From assembly GCA_047495785.1 (NCBI GenBank), contig JBLDXI010000019.1, positions 2,356,001 through 2,420,000 on the forward strand: DNA of 64,000 bases. Direction: 5' to 3'. Below the pieces are notes generated by a model, which worked only from the letters and a program-made list of their open reading frames with translations, was not told the origin of the DNA and did no database searches. Numbering within the stretch: position 1 is the first letter of the stretch; every line of letters starts with the position of its first letter. A program made the translations under genes and the position numbers. The stretch comes from Lepidodermella squamata. Lineage: Eukaryota; Gastrotricha. Positions 21,998 to 31,542 of the stretch are shown piece after piece.

Positions 21998-23766
21998 GAA
22001 AATATCTCTATTTCAAATGTAAGCGAAGTGAAATAAAAAAATTTGAGAAATGGAGTGTTTATCAGAAGTTGCATTTTGGAAATGTCGAAGTATCACCCAA
22101 GCCGGAAAGCGTCACCCAAACCGGAGAAATTCTCGCTAGTTTCAGGGGATGTAAAACCTAGCGTCTAGAATGCGTGATGCTTGAGCACGCGTCAATCGGG
22201 ATTCGAATGGCACCCTTAAAGTGATCACGCATGAATGTTTAAAGTGTCTTTTGTCTTAAGTTGAAGCTTCATATCCTCCCTAGGACAAGAAACATTCAGG
22301 CTATGACGCGAGTATGCGCAGACAGTCGCGACGCCTAATGCTTAGAAATATTCCCAAGGAAGGGGTTGGATCATATCTTCGTTTCAGCACGTTCACTTTA
22401 TGACGGCTCGAATCGAGGCCCGGTACACCATCAAGGAAATTTGTGAATATTGAAAAGTCTTATCAAACCTTTGCAGCAGTAAGCGTGCTTTATTTTCATA
22501 AAAATATCTTGTGTTCGTTACAAGGAAATATTTGAATTTGATATCGCAGCGTAAAATGGTCTCAAAAGCTTTCGAATTTGCTTGAATATGACGTCGGTCT
22601 CCATACCTTCTACTAGGTCATTAGCTAGATTACTACACCTTGAATGACATCAGCAAGTTTTCTCACGGATCAAAAAACGGTCTTAGAACTTGGAACTCAA
22701 CGTGGGCGGCATTGCACTGCCGATGACCCTTTTGGGATTCAACATACCGTACATGCTATACTAATTAAAAGTTTATTTCTGAACGTCCAATTCAATCCGA
22801 ATTCGCTGAGTTTTCTCAGCCCCGAAATTAGCTTCTTAGCCATGCACATAAACACTGAGAACTCTATCCACTTATAATGATCGAAGACAATTCTCGCTAC
22901 TCTCGCTCCCTAATCAGAAGCGCTATCTATCATCAGCGTATCATCTTTCGAGTTTGGATGCTAACACTAATTCTCTGTCTGTTTTTAATAGTTATTTCTC
23001 CCCTTTCTCTCTGTTGAGTTTGCTCGAGCTGCCCCTGAGGGTCATCCCCACGGATGTGCGAAATCATGGCTGCACTGCGTGCAAGAATGTCAAGATGCAA
23101 ACACGATTGATGAAACTGTGTCGCGCATGATTTTTCTAGCACTGCCCTGGAATGACGTCAAGTTGTAAACATTTTCAGCAGACGTATGTCAGCAAAATTA
23201 TTCAGCAGACGTATGTCTTCTTTTATCAGAAAAATGTCTTATTCTCCGGCAACTAACAATGCGACTTGAAGTAGAAGGATTATGTGCAACCTGGGTGGGA
23301 TCGGCCTAACTTCGAAAGTCGCCGCGATGATATTAGCTCAATCCTAGGCACTTGAGGATAAAAAGAGTTTGATCATGAGGAAAACTATCACCCCGGCAAG
23401 TATGCCTCGCTCACATTGCCAGAGTTCTTGACCAAGAAATATTCTATTGGCGGTAATGTGCTTAAGCCGTCACCTACCAGATTCTTCAATGTTCGGGAAA
23501 GTCTGAAATCAATCATTTCGGTTTTTAGTCCAATCGTTCTTGGTTTTTATTGTCACAATAAAGTTCAGAATCAGACGCGTTTCAAGTCAAGCTCGTGCGC
23601 CTCCAACACCCACTGCTGCCCTGCAAAATCACGATTTAATCATTTAGCCAAGCAAACAAGATATTCAGGAGCATTATCTCGCGGAAATATATCTATCAGT
23701 TGGACGCAGAAGCGAGCAGAGTATCAGCTTTCAGCACGCTAATTCTGAGCTACTATAAAAAGCAAA
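21998..23766. other. Bidirectional spacer between GABA-B-like copy A and the PLBD pseudogene
   Basis: Divergent-promoter region. Patches align with 30121-31542 (for example the stretches at 22241 and 30343, and at 22605 and 30738) but with many substitutions and indels. The last 190 bases or so before 23767 are much better conserved with the region before 31543. Confidence 0.6.
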
Positions 23767-23960
23767 ATGCATTTTCTGTCAAGTCTATTTTTAATAGCAT
23801 GCATTGCGACAGTTACCGCCTTCAAAGTCCGTGACTCAACATCTGCCGCTGACCAGTTTTTATTTTTTGTCATTTACGCTTAGACAAATTCACTGTTGAA
23901 GCCGCAGCATCTAAGTTGGACTTTGAATTATTTCGCCGCGCTACACTATTCAAAGATATT
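23767..23960 (+). pseudogene. Phospholipase B-like gene fragment (5' end only)
   Basis: The first 30 or so codons match the functional gene at 31543: the signal peptide MHFLSSLFLIACI and the segment TAFKVRDSTSAAD. After that, small deletions break the frame, and an in-frame TAG stops translation after about 38 residues. Weak nucleotide similarity continues for some tens of bases and is then lost. The catalytic core encoded by exons 2 and 3 of the intact gene is absent. The upstream 190 bases remain close to the intact copy's promoter region, so the remnant may still be transcribed. Confidence 0.85.
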
Positions 23961-24266
23961 CTACCGGGCGGAAGATTTGCTCTGAGAGTTGGTGGAAATG
24001 TGCGCGCATATAGAACATGCTCTATAAACCAGATGGGCGATCTTTCCAAGTAAAGTATGGGAGAAGAACCAGAGATCAGCATTTCTACCGATTCCGAAGC
24101 AGCTAACAGGAAACTGACAAATATTGTTTATGAAATTTAGCTATTTTTCTAAGAATCGTTCTGTTTGACAGTGAATCCCCAAAAAAAGTCCATGAACGTT
24201 TTGCAAAAATTAGGAAAATGAATAGATAATTCGAGGAACATATTAAGTGAAAGGTGTGTGCGAATG

Positions 24267-24430
24267 TTGGGGCCCGAGCGCGAAACGTGCCTGAACGCGT
24301 CCAGGTATACCCGAGCCCGACTGGGTAATAGCGTTTTGCCCGTCCGCACTCGGGCCGTTTTAAATGCTGCCCGTATGTAGCGTTTACGTTAAGTCGATGA
24401 AAATGAAGCAAATCCCGCTTGAGTGGACAC
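24267..24430 (+). repeat. Left arm of a ~160-bp inverted repeat pair
   Basis: This aligns to the reverse complement of 26345-26491 with a few substitutions and one short gap. The best-conserved part includes GTTTTAAATGCTGCCCGTAT and AATCCCGCTTGAGTGGACAC (one mismatch in the former). Similarity stops abruptly on the inner side after GAGTGGACAC. The arms enclose about 1.9 kb containing the gene at 24502-25096. Confidence 0.85.
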
Positions 24431-24501
24431 CAGTGTAGAAGATGGACACTTTGCCGAAAGGGGGATATAGGTATCGGTTGATCGGCATTTCCATCAGCCG
24501 C

Positions 24502-25096
24502 TTATGATTGAAACACGCCGGCTAGACCCGATTGAACCACGGCAAGAACTTTGGCGTAGACTTGGCCGGCGTAGCATCCAAGTGCAACACACTTCTTCCT
24601 CGTCAAAGAGTCCTCCAAATCTGACTGGTCGTCATCTGAAAAAAATTATCAAATAATTAGTAATAATAATGATGATTGCAAATTGCAATAATGATTAATA
24701 ATGATATTAAAAAAATGTATGAACATTTTTGAATTTGTTTTTTAAATTCTTAAAAAATTCGGCAACAAAATAATAGCGAAATAACAACATACAAAAACCT
24801 AAAAAAAACAGACTGAGCACGCGCTTCAGGTCTTTTTCGTTCTCGATGGTCGGAACAACGTCGAAAAGCATCCCGGGAACAGAGTAGGCACCTAGGCGAG
24901 GCGGAATGCCGTAGAGCGTCTGATATGGAGTGCACCCGAGGCCCACATGCCACGTGGTGTTGATCTTCTTCCGCCCGACAGGCTGGATGGGCAGCTTGGC
25001 AAACTCGCTCTTGCTCGGCAAGGCGAGCTTCCTGGGCCTCCTCCTCCGGGTCAACGCGGTCGGGTGCAGGGAAAATGACCCAGATGCTTTGGCCAT
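24502..25096 (-). CDS. Unrecognised two-exon protein inside an inverted-repeat pair
   Basis: I do not recognise this family. Exons 25096-24814 and 24635-24502 join in phase 1 (GTG CTC A / AT GAC) to give 138 residues with a TAA stop. The start ATG at 25096 is the first in frame. The N-terminus is basic (LTRRRRPRKLALPSKSEFAK), the middle contains GRKKINTTWHVGLGCTPY and GIPPRLGAYSVPGML, and the second exon is partly hydrophobic (CVALGCYAGQVYAKVLAVV), perhaps a membrane-associated helix. Exons are GC-rich against AT-rich surroundings and the acceptor is TTTTTTTCAG-like, both favouring a real gene. The donor (A/GTCTGT) is weak. It may instead be a decayed cargo gene of a mobile element. It has no counterpart in the right duplication unit. 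Confidence 0.45.
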
Positions 25097-26344
25097 TTTA
25101 ACTCATCTCAACTCGCCTCCGGCTCGTTTCGATTCGTAAATCTCGGTCGGCTCCGTTCAGATATGAACTCTTTACTCATGTTATACCATACAAATATAAT
25201 ACGGCGAACAAATCTAAATATAAAAAAACAATTTTGAAAATCAATTATTCATTAAAGAAAGATTTTGGCCGCGCCACGACCGATTGCGCACAGCTGAATC
25301 TAAATCGTGTAAAATGTTGAATATAACAATCGAAAAAAGGTTTGAGGGTTCAGGCCATTTCGGCCATGAAGGTGGGCCCGTTGCCATTTCGGCCATTCGG
25401 CGGAATAAACGAGACAAGACTCCTGACCTTTCGCCAATTCTTGAACATGCTTTTGCTTTGAGTAATAGATTTTTGAGCAAATTGATAAAATTAATCGTTG
25501 GATAAGTACCCATTGGATAAAAGATTTAAGGAGGCATTAAGGGATTGAGTTCGAAGAAAGCCCCACACTTCTAACACCGGCTTAATTAAGGAGGCTTGAG
25601 CTGTGCGAGTAGTTTTAACAATAAGAAATAAAAAAATCTGATGTCTATTATCAATTTCGGGGGAACGAGACGCATATTAGCCAAGCATCCAGAAACGGGT
25701 ATATAGCTGTCAGAGAACATGGATAAAACATTCTGTAGGTACTTAATACTTAGGATGATGGGGTCAACATGCGTCTTTATTATTTATGAAATAACGGGGC
25801 TAGAATGAACGATTTTAAGCTGAACTGCGTTCCAAATTATGAACATTAATTCCGAATTAAATGGAATACTTCGGAATATTGGACTTCCTCAAGTTGCGTG
25901 AGAGTAGGTGAGATGTGTGTCCTTTCACGCGCCGTCAAGGACCCTGGAGGGCGGCCGGACGGGCTTATCTTGAGCGGCGCAATCCGAAGACGCGCCACGC
26001 CGCCGCCTGTAATCAAATTGTATCACGAATGATCTTACTGCACTTGAGTGCTTCATCAATGCAAAGGCGGCTACTACCTGTGTCAAAAATCATAAAAATG
26101 AGCGACGAGACTCAAAAATAAACACAAATTCCAGTCATTTCTTATTTCTTTTATTTTAACAAAAAAAGATATGGAAAAATGATGATATAATGACAATGAG
26201 TTCAAGTCAATATTTAAGTGAGGCGCACCTTATTTTCCCATGTCGGACTTCGGTAAATTGCAATCCCGACTGTGGAATCGTGTCCAGAGTGAAAACAATG
26301 CGTGGTTCTTTCAGCCGTAATCGGGCTGACACCTGCTCTTACCC
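25097..26344. other. Non-coding interval between the unrecognised gene and the right inverted arm
   Basis: Short open frames at 25284-25505 and 25915-26121 show no recognisable content and no splice partners. Confidence 0.4.
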
Positions 26345-26491
26345 GTGTCCACTCAAGCGGGATTTGCTTCATTTTCATCGATTTAACGTAAACGCTGCAT
26401 ACGGGCAGCATTTGAAACGGCCAGAGTCCGGACGGGCTCGGGCTCGGGTAAGCCCGAACGCGTTCGGGCACGTTCATGACTTGGCCCCCAA
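26345..26491 (-). repeat. Right arm of the inverted repeat pair
   Basis: Reverse-complement partner of 24267-24430. It could be one end of a foldback element or one of two independent insertions of the same small repeat in opposite orientation. Confidence 0.85.
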
Positions 26492-26974
26492 CCCCCAACA
26501 CGAATATCTCGAAGCCATCAATATGAGTCATGGGTGAGTTTGATAACTGCATTTCCTCTGGATTTCCTCGCCGAATCAGGGTTTTTTAGAAGCACAACGA
26601 AAGTGTGCATTAAGATTTAGATTCGTTGGCACGGATCAATCTTTGCCATTGCTTGCTTTAAGAGCAGAGAGCGAAAATGTGCAATTCTAGATAGTCATGA
26701 ATCACGAATGAAGCTGAGAGACGAGCAAAAGCCATTCGTAAGCTGGGTGCTTGGAGCTGGCGACCAACAGGGACAGTGGCGTAACCAGCTGGTTGTTTTG
26801 GTTCATACAACTACCAAAATGAAAACTCAAAACCCCCTCCTAGGCCTATTTTCTCTATAAAATGCATAAAATTGCTTGAGAAGTGGAGGATATATTTGCA
26901 AAATTGTCAAAACTATTCTCGCTTCGCTCCAAATCCCGAGATTATTGTTGATATTTCCTATTGAAAATCGGCAA

Positions 26975-27430
26975 TAGTCGACCTTGGATTATCCTGGGAA
27001 AAAATCAAACTTCTACCAACTGAGATCTATAACTACGAAACATTTTTTCTGGTTACCGCCACGGAACAGGGAGAGTGTTTTGTTGTTCGAGAGAAGCTCA
27101 TCGGCTACTTCAACTTTCACAAAATCAGAATTATGCGAGGCCAAAGAATTGATACGATACGATACTGATACGATAGTTGAAATCGTCATCAACGAATCGT
27201 TTTTCCGATCGGATTTGACAGCTTCAGATACAATGGAGGAAAACATGGAACCTATGTATCGACCATTTCGTTGGATCAGATTTTCGATAAAGATATGGAT
27301 GGTTATTCTTACACATTACACATCACAGATTGTGCACATCAGTAACAAAACACTGCAAAAGTGGTACGCCTGCCGACCAGTTTTCTTGGTGCCACGATTG
27401 GCCAACGTGCCAGGGTTAGAGAACCACTGA
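26975..27430 (+). pseudogene. Possible decayed coding relic, family unknown
   Basis: Two successive plus-strand frames read like coding sequence but need a frameshift to join. The first contains YETFFLVTATEQGECFVV and EKLIGYFNFHKIRIMRG and stops at a TGA. The second contains YNGGKHGTYVSTISLDQI and FDKDMDGYSYTLHITDCAHQ and stops at a TAA. No family was recognised. It sits tail-to-tail with GABA-B-like copy B, where the left unit has a Cys-loop receptor, but I see no Cys-loop receptor signature in it. It could also be two exons of a small gene whose splice sites I could not place. Confidence 0.25.
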
Positions 27431-27431
27431 T

Positions 27432-30120
27432 CTAAGCTGAAGTTTCAACCACCTGAGAAATGTGAGCCAGATCCAAACCAGAAGCAGCCATTGGAAAAGC
27501 TCTTGATACCCTGGTAGTATTTTGGCCACTATTGAGACGACGGCTTGCATCTAACGCCGTGCCCATTGACTCGCCGTGCTCACCGAGCTTCATCAAACTC
27601 AAGTTGGCTTTCACTTCGCTCGGTTTCAGAAATTTGGTTCCAACAGCCATTGCAGCGGTCAACGGAGCGATTATCAGCAGGAAAGCTGAGATGGTTATGA
27701 TCACATACTGCTCATCTTTATACTTTAATATCGCGACAAAGCAAGCGGCAAGAATGAGGAGAAGGAACTGAGGAATGGACGTGGTCAGCATAGAAAAATG
27801 GGCAACATTACTCAGCAATTTTGGCTTCCTTTTAGCCAACCCTCTCAGCTGGATAGCGTGATTGGCAATGAAAGCTAACATGATGAGTTGGCTGATTCCT
27901 GATATCCCCATCAAAATTTGCGACGGCAGATGTTGCGATGAGAATAAAGCCGAGATCGCATTGCATTTTTGGCGTTTGAATTGAAATGACAGACTAATGT
28001 CATTTTGCGACGATTCCTCACTGCTAACCTCTTCGGAGCTTGTCATTGGATGCGATAGGAATAGAGCTACTAGCAGCGTTGTATGAAAAATTGCCCATTC
28101 CGCCGCTGTAAGGTAATTAGAATGCGCATGGCGACCCAAGCCTTGTCTCAGCTTCGCTAAAAGACTGCCAACGATGGTGGACAAGCCGATGCAGATCATG
28201 AAAGCAATGGCGTAGCAGTTAGGTTCAAGGTTAGACTGCATGTCCAGAGGGATAGCATAAACTTGCCCGATCGCTATACCAAGTCCTGTCAAAAGCGTTT
28301 TTAAAAATTCAGCGAGAACGGCTTTTGTCTCTTACCTATTAACATGGCGTAGTCAATTTTGTCAAAATATTGCTTCCCGCTGAGTGGGCTGATTCTTTTT
28401 CCATTAATACCAAGTATGACAAAAGCAGCAATCTCAACACTGGCTGCAGCTTTGAGACCAACGCTTGGACCGAAGTCAAGCAGAGGCAACTTCAATCCGA
28501 TAACTACGAGGCGGTCTTTTGGCGGCATGCCGTCATTGCTTTGCCAGTCGATATTTTGCTTCATCAGAATCACAGTTTCATTCATTAGCAAATGACCTAT
28601 CAATTTCTTTTTAGTAGTTTTGCCGTCTTCAGAATAATGCTGCTGGTAAAGAACAGGCACATAGGAGACGGAATAGTCTGAGATTTTTGCATTTGGATCG
28701 TATCTGAAAATACCGGATTGGCCGGCCAGAGTAGTGCGGAAGAAAGCGTCCTTCAAAATGTTGAGGATTTCAGCACCCTTCTGCTGGAAGAATGGTCGAT
28801 TAGTTGATAAATCAGCAAGGGTCATATTTCTTTTCCTCAACATATTTTCTGTCTCATTCAACGCAAGACCTAAGAACATGTAGCGATCATAGTCGCCGGG
28901 TACAAAGACTTCTATTCCATGAAGCTGTCCGGGATTATCGATTTTCGACTTGATTTCTGAGAATAATTGAATTTGTTTCAGGCCTGTTTCATCAGCATAA
29001 TTAGGATCAAGATCTGACATCGTCATATCGCTCGAAACTATCATATGATTTCGAACTTCGAAAAGCATCTTCGGAGTGCACCAAGATGCCAGGAACGAAG
29101 GAACCTCTGGAAAAAGAATATTCAATCAACTCAACAATTGAGGTCTCTTAATCACATAAAATTCTTTGACATTCATTACCTGAAGTGTCGTCGAATGTGT
29201 AAAAGGCCATCGCAAGCAAAACGTAACCCTTCCCATAGAGTCCATATCGGTGCAGGTAACAAGCGAAAGTTGGCATCATCCAAGTGAAGATTTGAATAAT
29301 TCTTGGACCGTTGGCTTTAAGCTCTTTGAAAACTTCGTCCATCTCATGTTCGCTGAGGTCCCATATGGTGCTAGAGACCGCACCGTAATACAACAACGAA
29401 ATGCCGTTTTTCTCGAGATGGTCTACCATAATGTCACTGAGCTGAACGTTGAAGATGTCGTTATCTCCAATTATAGCGACCCGTTTCCAACCAACCGTTT
29501 GAATAAAGCGAGACCACGCCCTCAAGTAGATTTCCGCGCAGAATCCCATAGGAAAGAAATTGGGATACAACCGTCGCTCAATTATTCCTCGTGGTCCTTC
29601 CAGGTCGAAAGAGAAACCGAAGAGATTCTGGGGTCCAAGGGTCATCGCGACTATTCTCTGGGCGAACATTCCGCAGTCTGGCAAAATGACGATAGGGAGT
29701 CGATTGTCCACCTCATCGTTGTCTCGTAGTTTTTGAACCTGAAGGATGCCATTCTCATTCGTGCACTGAAATACAATTCGAATCAAAGCTTTTACATGCC
29801 GATGGAAAACGTTATCTCACCTCATTGTCAACTAGCTCGAAGATGATTTCGTAATCTCGAAGCCAATATGGATAGGTCTTGCGGAGTCTATCCAGGGCGA
29901 GCTGGGCTGTTAGATAGGTTCCCGGACCGACTGCCCACCACGAGCCTGAGTACAGGACTGATGTCACAATTTTGATGACGGTTCTAGCCCTTCCTTCAGT
30001 GGTGTTAAGTTGGCTTGAACCGATTTGAGGTGGCATTCGGGGGTCATTCCACGGGACTTTCGTTAGAGAAGCTGGAACTGCCAGGAATGCGAGCATGAAC
30101 AAGCATTCATACATTTTCAT
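27432..30120 (-). CDS. GABA-B-like class C GPCR, copy B
   Basis: Same architecture as copy A. Exons 30120-29821, 29765-29180, 29106-28336 and 28285-27432 give 836 residues. Exon 2 (195 residues of the Venus flytrap) is identical in protein to copy A, and exon 3 differs at only about four residues (for example NETEN for NETEK and AAFVILG for AALVILG). The introns between exons 1 and 3 also match. The signal-peptide region (MKMYECLFMLAFLAVPASL) and the C-tail differ clearly. The tail here is longer and contains KLGEHGESMGTALDAS, absent from copy A. Ligand recognition should therefore be the same in both copies, while trafficking or cytoplasmic coupling may differ. It is head-to-head with the intact phospholipase B-like gene, about 1.4 kb apart. 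Confidence 0.9.
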
Positions 30121-31542
30121 TTTCCGAGATAACGTGCGAAAAATAAATTTTTGGAATTAGCGAAATATATTGACTTGAAATCCGGTTAGTATGACCCACT
30201 TCGGCGAAATGTGTGTCAGTTTGACAGGATGCAGAACCCTCAGGTCTGGCGGTCGTGACGAGTTTCAGACATAAGGGTTCATCATACTCGAGTTTTAATC
30301 GGGTTTGAAATAACAGCCTATGAATGATTATATGCATTTTAATAGGATCTTTTGTTCTAGACTGAGAGCTTAATATCCTCCGTAGACGTGAATTTTGTAG
30401 GAAATCGTCGGGATTTTCCCCCAACGCAGACATTCTGTTGCGCAGGAAAGTTTCTCAAAGCATGTGACGCATTTGTTTCAAGTGTGATGCTATTTTCGGC
30501 GCTTTCGTTCCGGTGTTTGGCATTGAAGCTAAAATCATCTTCAGGAAACCAGCGAATAGTTAATAGGTTATTACTATTTAACGCATTGCAAGAAGGAGCT
30601 GAATTAGCGTATTTCTCCAAAAGGGAAATATAGTTGGATATGATAAAAACAAAACTATGTTTACGTATCGAAACTGTCCAGAATATTATCATATTGCCAC
30701 GTATTTACTCGGATTACGTCAGTCGCAGCTACTTCGAAATGCTATTAGCTTGATTACCACATCTTGAATGGCAACAGCCAGTTTCCTCGAGGACAAAAAA
30801 AGCAGCTTTTAGAACTCAACGTAGGCTGACTTGTACCCCTTCTGAAGTTGTACATGCTTTAGCAGTAATTAAAATAATAATAATTAGTGACCAAACGTCC
30901 AGGAATCAACCCTCCACAACAGAGAAACGTCTTAGTCTTACCTCTAGTTCTCGAAACCTTACTTTCTGGTCTTATGGGCAATATACTTTTAAGACTTGCG
31001 CGGTCAATCCACGAAGATCTGGGCTTTGAGCGTACGGATCTGACAATTAGATAGATTAGAAGCTAGATATCTCGCATTTATGACTCGTTCTGGACCGTGA
31101 AACATTCGACGTAGGCTGCGCACTGTGCATCTATCAGATTCAAAGCGTGGGAAATTTTACAAACCAATCATGTCAGCTTTGTTTCGAATTGCCGTCCGCA
31201 CTGTTTCTAAGCTCACTTAAAATGAGTAAAAATTATGATTCAGGCGTCGCGTTTTATTCAGGTGAAACTTGTGCGCTTCCTGTTAGTTACTATTTTTGAA
31301 TCATTTATAGCCAAGCAAACAAGAATAAGCAGAGGCATTAGAGGAATCAGACGCGTCACAAGTTAAAGTCGTGCGCCTCTAACACCCACTGCCGCACTGC
31401 ATAATCAAGATTTAATCATTTAGCCAAGCAAACAAGATATTCAGCAGCATTATCTCGCGGAAAGATATCTCTCAATTGGACGCAGAAGCGAGCAGAGTAT
31501 CAACTTTCAGCACGCTAATTCTGAGCTACTATAAAAAGCAAA
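30121..31542. other. Bidirectional spacer between GABA-B-like copy B and the PLBD gene
   Basis: Divergent-promoter interval aligning in patches to 21998-23766. The last 190 bases or so are strongly conserved with the left unit. They contain a TTTCAG at 31504-31509, usable as a 5' UTR splice acceptor, and a TATAAAAAG at 31530, only 13 bases before the ATG. Confidence 0.6.

Larger units (their letters stand above)
19331..23960. repeat. Segmental duplication, left unit
   Basis: This matches 27425-31700 or so in the same orientation. The offset is exactly 8138 bases across the GABA-B-like gene from exon 1 to the start of exon 4 and 7776 bases at the phospholipase start. Similarity begins just beyond the GABA-B stop codon and fades inside the phospholipase pseudogene. 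GABA-B exons 1-3 and their introns are almost identical between units, whereas the intergenic part is clearly diverged. Confidence 0.9.
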
